From Fundicoccus sp052116145 (GTDB lineage Bacteria > Bacillota > Bacilli > Lactobacillales > Aerococcaceae), in NCBI RefSeq assembly GCF_052116145.1, contig NZ_JBQKLQ010000003.1:186001-250000 (forward strand): 64,000 nt of DNA, given 5' to 3'. The translations under genes were made by a program, and so were the position numbers. Each line of letters starts with the position of its first letter. Position 1 is the stretch's first letter. The notes beneath the pieces are model-generated. The model was given only the letters and a program-made list of their open reading frames with translations, was not told where the DNA came from and searched no databases. Shown here one piece after another: positions 7,568 through 16,014 of this stretch.

Positions 7568-8353
7568 TTAGTTGGGGAGGTCAACGAGTTGGATGGTTTG
7601 GTTTTGGTATGTGGCGAGGTGTTGGACGTTGTGTCGGCGTAACATGGCGTAGGCGTCGGTGAAGTGTAGTTGGTAGTCTGCTGCCACGTGAGCATCTGAG
7701 CTGACGGTAAAGAGTTTGCCGCCTAGTTGTGTATATAAGGCAATGGCGTAGTCATAGAGGTGGGCATTGTCGTAGCGGTACATGCTACGGGTGTTGAGTT
7801 CGAGCGCTTGGTCTTGTTCGATCATTTTGTTAAAGATTTGTGTTAGGACGGTTTCTTTGCGTTCTAGGTCTGTTAGTTGGACGTTGTCGTAGCCGCGTAA
7901 GCCGAAGTCAAAGTGAGCAAGGACATTGGCGTAGGGCGCGTGGTTGACAGCTTCTAACATGAGGTCAAAGTATTCGTCTAGGTGAGTGTTGAGTGGTTTG
8001 GTGTCGTGATTCAGAGTCATGAAGCCATGGCGGCCGTTATGGTGAATGCTAAGTAATTGGATGTCGTAAGTTTTGTCAGCTAGAAAGTCTTCAATGCGGT
8101 GGCGATCAGCGTAGGTGAAGCCTACTTCGATGCCTTTGAGTAATCGGTTGTCATATTCGGCATTGAGTTGGTCTAGCTTTTGAACGTAGCCTGTGTAATC
8201 CGGGATAACATTTGGTATGGCTTGTACTGAGCTAAAAAAATCAAGGTGTTCAGTCGTCACGACTGGTAAATCTGATTGAAGCAAGTAGTTTTCAAAAGTC
8301 TCTGAAGAATCCGGTGAAAAATATGTGTGTAAATGTTGGTCATAATAACGCAT
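7568..8353 (-). CDS. PHP domain protein, histidinol-phosphatase-like
   Basis: The 261-residue protein belongs to the PHP metal-dependent phosphoesterases of the HisJ/HisK type. Metal ligands are visible in YDQHLHTYFSPDS at the N-terminus, VVTTEHLDFF, GIEVGF, LLSIHHNGRHGF, NVLAHFDFGLRGY, LELNTRS and TVSSDAHVAADY. The start ATG has AAGGAG 7 bases upstream. No histidine genes are nearby, and many such proteins in lactic acid bacteria act outside histidine synthesis, so the substrate is open. A strong cre-like site lies about 90 bases upstream. Confidence 0.85.
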   Translation of the reverse strand: MRYYDQHLHTYFSPDSSETFENYLLQSDLPVVTTEHLDFFSSVQAIPNVIPDYTGYVQKLDQLNAEYDNRLLKGIEVGFTYADRHRIEDFLADKTYDIQLLSIHHNGRHGFMTLNHDTKPLNTHLDEYFDLMLEAVNHAPYANVLAHFDFGLRGYDNVQLTDLERKETVLTQIFNKMIEQDQALELNTRSMYRYDNAHLYDYAIALYTQLGGKLFTVSSDAHVAADYQLHFTDAYAMLRRHNVQHLATYQNQTIQLVDLPN

Positions 8354-8438
8354 AATAAACTCCTTTTTATTAGAATCTTAAACACTGACTAACTTTAGTA
8401 TAACGGAAGTTGAAGATGTTTTCTTACAAAGGGTATCA

Positions 8439-8452
8439 CGAAAGCGTTTGCT
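8439..8452. promoter_or_regulatory. Candidate cre (CcpA) site
   Basis: CGAAAGCGTTTGCT differs from the cre consensus TGWAARCGYTWNCW only at the first base. It lies in the divergent region between the PHP gene and the ABC-2 operon, so either could be under catabolite control. Confidence 0.55.
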
Positions 8453-8581
8453 ATTTGAATTTTATTTAGAGACTAAATGGTACGCGTGTTTGGATGATAT
8501 TTAAGGTTTATTCTCGCTTTCGATTAAGTGTTATGCTACACTATTGTTCCTTAAAATGTCTTGAAAGGTGGCGATTAGTTC

Positions 8582-9556
8582 ATGATTGAATTACAACAGA
8601 TTCAGAAGAGTTTTAAAGTAGCTAAACGAGCGGCTGGTTTTTGGCAGACAAGTAGAGCCTTGTTCCAGAAAGAGTACACTCAAATTGATGCTCTCAGTGA
8701 TATTACCTTCAATATCCAACCTGGCGAAATGGTAGGTTACATTGGGCCGAATGGCGCAGGTAAAAGCAGTACCATCAAGATTATGAGTGGCGTGCTTGTT
8801 CCTGATAGTGGGACTTGTGTCATCAACGGCCTAACTCCATGGAAAAATCGCAAGGAGCACGTGCGCAATATTGGCGTAGTGTTCGGCCAACGTTCACAGC
8901 TTTGGTGGGAAGTACCAGTGATTGATTCGTTTGAATTACTACGGGATATCTATGATATTGATCAAGCCGCTTACCGCCAAAAGCTTAATGAGTTGAGCGA
9001 GCGTTTAACCATTGGTGATTTGCTTACCACTCCGACGCGCCAACTGAGTCTAGGTCAGAGAATGCGTTGTGAAATTGCCGCTTCTTTGCTCCATTCTCCT
9101 TCTCTTTTATTTTTAGATGAACCTACGATTGGTCTGGATGCCCATTCCAAAATAGCTGTGCGTCAATTTATTCAAGAGCTGAACCATGAACATCAAACCA
9201 CCATTATTCTAACCACCCATGACATGCAAGATATCGAAGCACTGACCGAAAGAATTCTGTTAATTGGTAAGGGACGCATTCTATTAGATGGTTCATTGAA
9301 AGATCTAAAACAGCGGCAACAAGACCACACACAGATTGTCATTGAAGCTGTGCATGGCAACTTCCAAGCCCAAGCTGGACTGACTTTACTGGAACAAACA
9401 GCCGGTCATTATTTAGTCGAAGTCGATACGCAACAACTTTCGCTAGCTAAAGCAATTGAAAGCTTAGCAAAGCAACTCGAGGTAACTTCCTTAACGGTCA
9501 AGCAGCCGACCGCTGAAGAATTAGTCGTTAACCTCTACCAGGAGTTTGAAATATGA
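8582..9556 (+). CDS. ABC-2 exporter ATPase
   Basis: The 324-residue ATPase has an N-terminal extension, Walker A GPNGAGKSS, a Q-loop at VVFGQRSQLWWEVP, signature LSLGQRMRCEIAASLL, Walker B LLFLDEPTIGLD and the switch TTHDMQDIEALTERI. The FGQRSQLWW block is typical of ATPases paired with two ABC-2 (PF06182-type) permeases, as in three-gene drug or viologen exporters. The stop codon overlaps the first permease start (ATGA), so translation is probably coupled. The substrate is unknown. Confidence 0.85.
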   Translation: MIELQQIQKSFKVAKRAAGFWQTSRALFQKEYTQIDALSDITFNIQPGEMVGYIGPNGAGKSSTIKIMSGVLVPDSGTCVINGLTPWKNRKEHVRNIGVVFGQRSQLWWEVPVIDSFELLRDIYDIDQAAYRQKLNELSERLTIGDLLTTPTRQLSLGQRMRCEIAASLLHSPSLLFLDEPTIGLDAHSKIAVRQFIQELNHEHQTTIILTTHDMQDIEALTERILLIGKGRILLDGSLKDLKQRQQDHTQIVIEAVHGNFQAQAGLTLLEQTAGHYLVEVDTQQLSLAKAIESLAKQLEVTSLTVKQPTAEELVVNLYQEFEI

Positions 9557-10338
9557 AAGCCTATTTGAGTATCTTTCGCGTTCATTTCATTAGTGTGCTT
9601 CAGTACCGTTCGGCTGCTTTCGCTGGTATTCTCACACAATTTGCTTGGGGCTTTATGTTAGTTTTAATGTTTAAAGCATTCTACCAAAGTAATCCAAGTG
9701 CCTTTCCCATGGGCTTAAGCCAAGTAACAGACTATATCTGGCTCCAACAAGCATTTCTCAATTTATTCGCTGTCTGGATTTTCGACAACAGTATCTTTAC
9801 AAGCGTGACGGATGGTCAAATTGCTTACGAACTAGTGCGACCACTCAGCCTGTATAAACATTGGTTTGCGAAGACGCTAGCTTTTCGCTCAGCACGCACA
9901 CTCTTGCGCTGTTTCCCGCCTTTAATCGTGGCTCTTTTCTTACCAGAACCTTATGGTTTATCTATCAGTCAACATTTACCTTTATTTCTACTCACGATGT
10001 TATTAAGCACTTGCTTAGTCATCGCTTTTTTGATGTTAATTTATATTTCAACTTTTTATTTATTATCCTCAACCGGCATACGTACACTTGTGATGACCAT
10101 CGGAGATTTCCTAACAGGCGGCATTATTCCTTTGCCTTTCCTTCCACATTCTATTCAACACGTGATAGAATTAACGCCTTTTGGTCTAATGCAAAACGTA
10201 CCATTGAGAGTTTACAGTGGTGACATCAAGGAGTGGACCATTATCTTTCCACAACTATTCTGGCTCATCCTATTGATTGTATTTGGCCAGCTATTCATGA
10301 AGAACGCCTTAACACGCGTGGTTATCCAAGGAGGCTAA
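9553..10338 (+). CDS. ABC-2 type permease, first subunit
   Basis: The 261-residue protein has about six hydrophobic segments. It starts with KAYLSIFRVHFISVLQYRSA and has FDNSIFTSVTDGQIAYELVR followed by PLSLYKHWFAKTLAFRSART, the conserved cytoplasmic region of PF06182-type permeases. It overlaps the ATPase gene by 4 bases and precedes the second permease by 2 bases. The two permeases presumably form a heterodimer in the membrane. Confidence 0.85.
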   Translation: MKAYLSIFRVHFISVLQYRSAAFAGILTQFAWGFMLVLMFKAFYQSNPSAFPMGLSQVTDYIWLQQAFLNLFAVWIFDNSIFTSVTDGQIAYELVRPLSLYKHWFAKTLAFRSARTLLRCFPPLIVALFLPEPYGLSISQHLPLFLLTMLLSTCLVIAFLMLIYISTFYLLSSTGIRTLVMTIGDFLTGGIIPLPFLPHSIQHVIELTPFGLMQNVPLRVYSGDIKEWTIIFPQLFWLILLIVFGQLFMKNALTRVVIQGG

Positions 10339-10340
10339 GC

Positions 10341-11117
10341 ATGAAATTATATGGACGTTACTTAAAAATCCAACTCAAAAGTCAATTGCAGCATAAAGCT
10401 TCTTTCTTAATGCTCCTTTTCGGCCAGTTTCTTGCCACCTTTACTTCTTTTCTGGGCGTTTACTTTATGATGCACCGTTTTTATAAAGTGGCAGACTTTA
10501 CCCTATCTGAAGTGCTGTTAAATTTTTCGATTGTCTCCTTCGCCTTTGCGACCGCTGAACTATTCGCCCGTGGCTTCGACAGTTTTGCGCAAATTATTAG
10601 CAACGGCGAATTCGATCGCATGCTTGTCAGACCTAAGAATTTGTTTATTCAAATACTCGGTTCAAGAATGGAATTTTCGCGAATCGGTCGTTTAATTCAA
10701 GCTGTTTTACTGTTTATCTGGGCCGTTACCAACAGCACTATTAACTGGACCCCAGCCAAAATATTAACCGTACTCTTCATGTGGTTCGGCGCTACTATCG
10801 TATTCGCAAGCCTGTTCTTATTGTATGCTAGCCTCTGCTTTTTTACCTTAGAGGGGTTAGAATTTATCAACATTCTAACGGATGGGGGTCGTGAATTTGG
10901 CCAGTATCCCTTCTCAATTTACGGAGAAATCGTCCTGACATTTCTGACATTCATTGTGCCATTGGCTTTAGTTCAATATTACCCATTACTGTATTTGACT
11001 GACCGTAGTAATCAGATCTATCTTATGTTTCTACCTTTAATCGCGACGTTATTTATATTTCCCGTTTATGGTTTTTGGCGTTTTGCTTTAAAACACTATC
11101 AATCAACTGGTTCTTAA
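10341..11117 (+). CDS. ABC-2 type permease, second subunit
   Basis: The 258-residue protein has about six membrane segments and the same family pattern as its neighbour: MKLYGRYLKIQLKSQLQHKA at the N-terminus, FARGFDSFAQIISNGEFDRM and LVRPKNLFIQILGSRMEFSR. The frame is open for 36 codons upstream, but the ATG at 10341 has AAGGAGG 6 bases before it and follows the first permease directly. It is the last gene of the operon. Confidence 0.87.
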   Translation: MKLYGRYLKIQLKSQLQHKASFLMLLFGQFLATFTSFLGVYFMMHRFYKVADFTLSEVLLNFSIVSFAFATAELFARGFDSFAQIISNGEFDRMLVRPKNLFIQILGSRMEFSRIGRLIQAVLLFIWAVTNSTINWTPAKILTVLFMWFGATIVFASLFLLYASLCFFTLEGLEFINILTDGGREFGQYPFSIYGEIVLTFLTFIVPLALVQYYPLLYLTDRSNQIYLMFLPLIATLFIFPVYGFWRFALKHYQSTGS

Positions 11118-11337
11118 ATCATAAGTATCGCGGTCTTATCAAAGAAACTCGGACGAGTCCGAGGGAATCGACCAGATTAATGGCTTTTCTAGCCGATAGT
11201 CCAGGGGAATCGACTAGCAAGCGCCTATCACTTTAGAAAAACAACAAGCTGAAAGTAGTACAAGCCTTGCTAAATCAACAAAAGCCTATAATCCCTTATA
11301 TAATAAAAACTTAAGCATAACCTCGACCTGCTTTGCG

Positions 11338-11360
11338 GCCAGTGAGATTTTCTTACTGGC
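11338..11360 (+). terminator. Possible terminator after the ABC-2 operon
   Basis: GCCAGT and ACTGGC pair around an 11-base loop and are followed by TATTTTAT. It lies 220 bases after the last permease stop. Confidence 0.45.
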
Positions 11361-11393
11361 TATTTTATAAGCAACTTTAAGTTTTATATTGAT

Positions 11394-11576
11394 TTAGCTC
11401 GTTCTATTTTTTTGATGGATTTGGGCCATACAGGTTGATCCGCATATTTTTTTAGCTATGCGCCAATTGATACTGAGCGTTGGGGGAATACCGTTAGTCG
11501 ATTTATCGTGATTATTTCTTAAACTTTTAATAGTATTAATATCGCGGTCATTGTTAGCATCCTTTTCTACCTCCAA
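11394..11576 (-). pseudogene. Possible C-terminal remnant of a TnpB/OrfB-type transposase
   Basis: The 60-residue frame reads ANNDRDINTIKSLRNN near its start, which resembles the HDRDINAAINI block that follows the zinc finger of IS200/IS605 OrfB proteins. A stop codon lies seven codons upstream, there is no clear ribosome site, and no flanking IS ends were found. I rank this as a weak resemblance; it may be random. Confidence 0.3.
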
Positions 11577-11824
11577 GTAAAAGTAACTTTAGAGGATAAG
11601 GGGATAGCTAACAAGGCCTTTTTTGCCTGCAGAGTTATGTACAAATGTTCTGCAAACTTATGTACTTTTATTTTGCTATTAACAACTGGCTTTTCAAAAA
11701 ATACTTTTTTTCTTACAAAAAATTATTTTCACCTCCATAAACTTTCATTTAATTGACACAATTAAATCCAACTAACCTCAATATTTATCATTTAATTACC
11801 AACAATTTATCACGACCTATTTTG

Positions 11825-11841
11825 TGTAATATTATATCACA
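11825..11841. promoter_or_regulatory. GlnR box 1 upstream of glnA
   Basis: TGTAATATTATATCACA fits the GlnR/TnrA consensus TGTNA-N7-TNACA exactly. It lies 81 bases upstream of the -35 hexamer of glnA. Confidence 0.8.
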
Positions 11842-11886
11842 ATGTTATCGTCTCGCTAGTTAATATTGTTAAAAACGCTGTTTTTG

Positions 11887-11903
11887 CGTCATATTTTATG
11901 ACA
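11887..11903. promoter_or_regulatory. GlnR box 2 upstream of glnA
   Basis: CGTCATATTTTATGACA fits the GlnR consensus with one mismatch at the first base. Its centre is 62 bases from box 1, and it ends 18 bases before the -35 hexamer. Confidence 0.75.
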
Positions 11904-11921
11904 TAGCAGGTGACCAAAAAG

Positions 11922-11950
11922 TTGTTTCTGAGATATTTACCCTCTATAAT
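11922..11950 (+). promoter_or_regulatory. glnA promoter
   Basis: TTGTTT (11922-11927) and a perfect TATAAT (11945-11950) are 17 bases apart. The glnA start follows 55 bases after the -10. Confidence 0.75.
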
Positions 11951-12005
11951 CTAACAAAATACAAAAAAATATTTCTATTTAATATTTAATAACGGAGGGA
12001 ATAGT

Positions 12006-13352
12006 ATGACAAATACGTGGACAAAAGAGAGTATCCTAGCAGATGCTGATGAAAAAAATGTACGTTTTATTCGATTAATGTTTACAGATATCCTTGGAAC
12101 GATTAAGAATGTTGAGATTCCATTGTCTCAATTAAGCAAAGCTTTAGATAACAACATGATGTTTGACGGATCATCCATTGAAGGTTTTGTCAGAATCGAA
12201 GAAAGCGATATGTACTTGGTGCCTGATTTAGCCACTTGGCTCGTCTTCGATTGGGCGATTACAGAGAACGAAACTAGCCGAATCGCAAGGTTGATTTGCG
12301 ATGTAGAAACTCCACAACGTGACATCTTCGCAGGAGATCCACGTAGTAACTTAAAACGTGTACTTGAAGAAATGACTGCGATGGGCTTCAAACAATTCTA
12401 TTTAGGACCCGAAGCAGAATTTTTCTTATTCAAACTCGATGATCAAGAAAACCCAACGATGCAATTGAATGACCACGGTGGCTACTTTGACTTAGCACCG
12501 AATGACTTGGCTGAAAATTGCCGCCGAGATATTGTTCTCGAGTTAGAAGCATTAGGTTTCGAAATCGAAGCCAGTCATCATGAGGTGGCGCACGGCCAAC
12601 ACGAAATCGATTGGAAATATGCCGATGCGATCTCAGCTTGCGATAACATCCAAACTTTCAAATTAATCGTTAAAACAGTCGCCCGTCGACACCATTTACA
12701 CGCAACCTTTATGCCCAAACCACTCTTTGGTATCAATGGTTCTGGTATGCATTTCAATCTTTCACTTTTCACCTCAGATGGCAATGCCTTTTACGACCCA
12801 ACTTCAACATCTGGATTGTCAGATGTAGCCATGCACTTTATCGCCGGGCTTATGAAATATGCAACAGATTTTACTGCCGTTTGTAACCCAACTGTTAATT
12901 CTTACAAACGCTTGGTTCCAGGTTATGAAGCACCTGTCTATGTCGCGTGGAGCGAAAAGAATCGCTCGCCTTTGATTCGAATTCCTGCTGCTAGAGGAAA
13001 TTCCACGCGGGTAGAATTGAGAAGTGTCGACCCATCTGCCAACCCTTATTTAGCACTGGCTGTTATCTTAAAAGCTGGTCTGCTTGGCATCAAAGAAAAA
13101 TTAGCCACACCAGAACCTGTTGACCGTAACATTTATCGCATGACGGCCGAAGAACGCCAAGCTCATCATATCATCAGCCTACCCGGTTCTTTAAAAGAAG
13201 CGGTTGACAAGCTTGCTGCCTCACCAGATATGCTTGACGCATTAGGGCCACACATTGCGAGCAACTTTATCAAAGCTAAAAACCAAGAGTACAAAGACTT
13301 TGCCATGTATGTCTCACCTTGGGAAATTGAGAAATACTTCACCTGTTACTAA
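12006..13352 (+). CDS. glnA: Glutamine synthetase, type I
   Basis: The 448-residue enzyme makes glutamine from glutamate, ammonia and ATP. It has the GSI-alpha length and blocks: VRFIRLMFTDILGTIKNVEI, FDGSSIEGF, YLGPEAEFFLF, ASHHEVAHGQHEID, GSGMHFNLSL, NSYKRLVPGYEAPVY and STRVELRSVDPSANPYLA. The adenylylation-loop tyrosine of the beta type is not evident, so control is probably by feedback and GlnR. The ribosome site is GGAGGG. Two GlnR boxes precede the promoter, but the usual glnR gene is not next to it in this window. Confidence 0.97.
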   Translation: MTNTWTKESILADADEKNVRFIRLMFTDILGTIKNVEIPLSQLSKALDNNMMFDGSSIEGFVRIEESDMYLVPDLATWLVFDWAITENETSRIARLICDVETPQRDIFAGDPRSNLKRVLEEMTAMGFKQFYLGPEAEFFLFKLDDQENPTMQLNDHGGYFDLAPNDLAENCRRDIVLELEALGFEIEASHHEVAHGQHEIDWKYADAISACDNIQTFKLIVKTVARRHHLHATFMPKPLFGINGSGMHFNLSLFTSDGNAFYDPTSTSGLSDVAMHFIAGLMKYATDFTAVCNPTVNSYKRLVPGYEAPVYVAWSEKNRSPLIRIPAARGNSTRVELRSVDPSANPYLALAVILKAGLLGIKEKLATPEPVDRNIYRMTAEERQAHHIISLPGSLKEAVDKLAASPDMLDALGPHIASNFIKAKNQEYKDFAMYVSPWEIEKYFTCY

Positions 13353-13392
13353 TTCAAAATACAAAACATTAATGAGATTGATAATAATTAGT

Positions 13393-13421
13393 TGACGTCA
13401 ATTAAATACAATGATATGCTA
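13393..13421 (+). promoter_or_regulatory. Promoter of the lysine riboswitch transcript
   Basis: TTGACG (13393-13398) and TATGCT (13416-13421) are 17 bases apart, ending 13 bases before the start of the riboswitch P1 stem. Confidence 0.8.
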
Positions 13422-13434
13422 TTAAAAATAAAAA

Positions 13435-13612
13435 GGAATTGTGCGAGGTGCGACTGACAAGAGTACAGATTATGTCTGGAAAGGGAAAGTCGCCGAAACG
13501 ATGAATCGTTGGTTGCTAATCATAATAGGTTAGTAACTGTTCAACTTAACTGCCAGTTAAGTTTGATTGTGCAAACAATTACCCGGCAAAAGAATGTTAC
13601 TCGCTCCATTCC
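13435..13612 (+). promoter_or_regulatory. Lysine riboswitch (L-box)
   Basis: The aptamer shows the conserved blocks GAGGTGCGAC, AAGAGTA, GAAAGGGAAAGTCGCCGAA in the right order, and closing P1 strands GGAAT plus GCGAG (13435-13447) pairing with CTCGC plus ATTCC (13600-13612). These match the Bacillus lysC leader pattern. Bound lysine should stabilise P1 and favour the terminator that follows, switching off dapF and dapL. Confidence 0.95.
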
Positions 13613-13613
13613 G

Positions 13614-13647
13614 AGGACCACAGACTTTTGTTTGTGGTCCTATTTTT
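13614..13647 (+). terminator. Riboswitch-controlled terminator
   Basis: AGGACCACA (13614-13622) pairs with TGTGGTCCT (13633-13641), followed by ATTTTTATT. It starts one base after the riboswitch P1 stem, which is the expected expression platform. Confidence 0.92.
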
Positions 13648-13674
13648 ATTAAACTAATTAAGGAGTGAGACACA

Positions 13675-14550
13675 ATGACAAATTTAATAAACAATCAAGG
13701 CATCCCCTTCACGAAAATGGAAGGCCTCGGTAATGACTATATTTACATTAACGATTTAGCAGAGAATTTATCGGATTTAGCTGACTTAGCAGTTGAAATG
13801 AGCGAAAGACATTACGGCATCGGCAGTGACGGCATCATCGTCCTTCGTCCCTCTTCCATTGCGGACTTTAAGATGCGCATGTTCAACTTAGACGGAAGTG
13901 AAGGCAAGATGTGTGGTAACGGTATCCGCTGTTTGGCCAAATTTATTTACGACCAACACCTTTGGTCCGATAAACATCTGACTATTGAAACCCTCAGTGG
14001 CGTTAAGCAAGTAGAACTTATTTTCAATCAATCAGGACAAGTGACAGGCGCTCGCGTCAATATGGGCCAACCGATTCTCGAGAATTCGCTCATCCCAGTC
14101 CAAACAAAAGAAGCCAATTGGTTACAACACCCATTCACTTTAGAAAATACTACCTACCAAGTGACCGCCGTATCAATGGGCAATCCCCATTTGGTCATTT
14201 TTCATCCCGAAATTTCGCAACTCGACCTACAATCGCTCGGCCCTAAATTCGAACATCATGAATGTTTTCCTGAACAAATTAATACTGAATTCGCAGAAAT
14301 AATTCGCTCAGATGAAATTAATATGCGCGTTTGGGAGAGAGGCAGTGGCGAAACGTTAGCTTGCGGCACTGGCGCTTGTGCAGTTGCCGTTGCTAGCATC
14401 CTTAACGGTTTCACCGACAATACTGTAACTGTCAATTTACTTGGTGGTTCCTTAATTATCACTTGGGACACTTCAACATCAGGCGATGTTTATATGGAAG
14501 GCCCTGCTCGCACTCGTTTTTCCGGCTCTTATTACCCAAACACCCACTAG
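13675..14550 (+). CDS. dapF: Diaminopimelate epimerase
   Basis: The 291-residue enzyme converts LL- to meso-diaminopimelate for lysine and peptidoglycan. Both catalytic cysteine loops are present: KMCGNGIRC (Cys80) and GSGETLACGTGACA near the C-terminus, plus the N-terminal KMEGLGNDYIYI block. The start ATG has AAGGAG 9 bases upstream. It is the first gene after the lysine riboswitch and is followed 10 bases later by dapL. Confidence 0.97.
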   Translation: MTNLINNQGIPFTKMEGLGNDYIYINDLAENLSDLADLAVEMSERHYGIGSDGIIVLRPSSIADFKMRMFNLDGSEGKMCGNGIRCLAKFIYDQHLWSDKHLTIETLSGVKQVELIFNQSGQVTGARVNMGQPILENSLIPVQTKEANWLQHPFTLENTTYQVTAVSMGNPHLVIFHPEISQLDLQSLGPKFEHHECFPEQINTEFAEIIRSDEINMRVWERGSGETLACGTGACAVAVASILNGFTDNTVTVNLLGGSLIITWDTSTSGDVYMEGPARTRFSGSYYPNTH

Positions 14551-14560
14551 GAGGAGTATC

Positions 14561-15784
14561 ATGAAACCCAATACGAATTACCAGAAAATTCCCGCAAACT
14601 ATTTATTCTCAACCATCAATCAGAAAGTTGAGCAATACAAGACACAGCATCCTAACTCAGATCTTATTTCATTAGGTATCGGAGATGTGACTCAGCCGAT
14701 AGTTCCCGCGGTTATTGACGCACTCCATAAAGCAGTCGATGAACAGGCAAGTAGTGAAACGTTCCAAGGTTATGGTCCTGAGGGTGGTTATGACTTCTTA
14801 CGCCAATCTGTCGCACAGCATGATTTCCAAGACCGAGGCCTTGCGATTGACGCTTCAGAAATTTTCATTTCCGATGGCGCAAAAAGTGATATAGCTAATT
14901 TGCAAGAGCTGTTTGAAGTGAACAATAAAATTGCAATCGGCGACCCTGTCTATCCTGTTTATATCGACAGCAATGTCTTAGCTGGACGCTTAGGCGATTG
15001 GGATGAGCAAATCGGACAATGGAGTGACTTAACTTACTTAAGCAGTAACGAAGCCAATCAATTTATTCCTGAACTTCCTAAACAAGTTGTCGATGTCATT
15101 TACCTTTGTTATCCTAATAATCCTACCGGTATGACCTTGAGTAAACCTGAATTACAAACTTGGGTAGACTATGCTTTAGAAAACAATAGTTTAATCTTAT
15201 TTGACGCAGCCTATGAAGCCTATATTCAAGAACCGAATATTCCACATTCAATCTACGAATGTGAAGGCGCGACAAAATGCGCAATTGAAGTCAGAAGTTT
15301 CTCGAAGAAAGCTGGTTTCACTGGTTTAAGGCTAGGGTATACGGTCGTCCCTCAAGAACTATCTTTCCAAGGACAATGTTTGAATAAGTTATGGTCACGT
15401 CGCCAAAGCACTAAATTCAACGGCGCGCCCTATATTATCCAGAGAGCAGGTTGGGCTTTTTACCAAGAACCTGGCAATACACAAATTAACGAACAGATCG
15501 CTTATTACATGGAAAATGCTCGTATCATTCGTGCAGGCCTAGAAGCAGTTGGCGCAACCGTATTCGGTGGTATTAATGCCCCTTATATTTGGTTAAAAAC
15601 ACCAAACCATCTGACGTCTTGGGAATTTTTCGACGCCTTACTCGAAGCGACTCAAGTTGTTGGAACACCCGGTAGTGGTTTCGGTCCTAGTGGCGAAGGT
15701 TATTTCAGATTAACCGCCTTTAATTCACGCGAGCGGACCATCCAAGCAGTTGAACGCATTCAACGTTTTTTCACTCAAGCATAA
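14561..15784 (+). CDS. dapL: LL-diaminopimelate aminotransferase
   Basis: The 407-residue PLP enzyme makes LL-DAP in one step from tetrahydrodipicolinate and glutamate. DapL-type blocks are YLFSTINQKVEQYKTQHPNS, LISLGIGDVTQP, GYGPEGGYDFLRQSV, ISDGAKSDIANLQELF, YPNNPTG, and the PLP lysine in SFSKKAGFTGLRLGY. I chose the ATG at 14561 because GGAGGAG lies just upstream; the frame extends further within dapF. With dapF it completes the short aminotransferase route, so no succinylase or acetylase genes would be needed. Confidence 0.92.
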   Translation: MKPNTNYQKIPANYLFSTINQKVEQYKTQHPNSDLISLGIGDVTQPIVPAVIDALHKAVDEQASSETFQGYGPEGGYDFLRQSVAQHDFQDRGLAIDASEIFISDGAKSDIANLQELFEVNNKIAIGDPVYPVYIDSNVLAGRLGDWDEQIGQWSDLTYLSSNEANQFIPELPKQVVDVIYLCYPNNPTGMTLSKPELQTWVDYALENNSLILFDAAYEAYIQEPNIPHSIYECEGATKCAIEVRSFSKKAGFTGLRLGYTVVPQELSFQGQCLNKLWSRRQSTKFNGAPYIIQRAGWAFYQEPGNTQINEQIAYYMENARIIRAGLEAVGATVFGGINAPYIWLKTPNHLTSWEFFDALLEATQVVGTPGSGFGPSGEGYFRLTAFNSRERTIQAVERIQRFFTQA

Positions 15785-15932
15785 CAGGCGAACGAATCAC
15801 TTCGCTAACCTAAGCCTTTGAACTTCAAAATCAAGAACGTCAGCGAGTCGCTAGAAGCGACCACCGCATTGGATAAATTCAACGGCGAGCGAAATACAAC
15901 CTCCATTAACCCCATAAGCTTATACAAAAACT

Positions 15933-15981
15933 GAGTGGCTAAACTTCGGTATTATACCGAGGTTTAGCCACTCAATGTTTT
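15933..15981 (+). terminator. Terminator after dapL, bidirectional
   Basis: GAGTGGCTAAAC and GTTTAGCCACTC pair, extended by TCGGT/ACCGA, followed on the plus strand by TTTT. It separates dapL from the convergent minus-strand genes. The 150 bases before it show nothing else. Confidence 0.88.
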
Positions 15982-16014
15982 ATTCAGTAGTTATTTTTAT
16001 TATTAATTTTGATA

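Larger units (their letters stand above)
11118..11824. other. Long non-coding stretch with decayed sequence
   Basis: About 700 bases hold no convincing intact gene. Visible are an inverted repeat CTCGGACGAGTCCGAG (11148-11163), an imperfect 21-base direct repeat (11155-11175 and 11197-11217) sharing GGGAATCGAC, a weak terminator at 11338, and a 60-codon minus-strand frame that may be a transposase remnant. Composition becomes very AT-rich after 11650. Confidence 0.6.

Noticed and set aside
8582..11117. Bacitracin (BcrAB) resistance operon
   Set aside because: The permeases have the PF06182-type layout with two separate subunits, not the BcrB type, and no undecaprenyl-pyrophosphate phosphatase is nearby.
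11148..11163. CTCGGACGAGTCCGAG as part of a hammerhead ribozyme
   Set aside because: The conserved CTGATGA and GAAA core blocks are not present around it.
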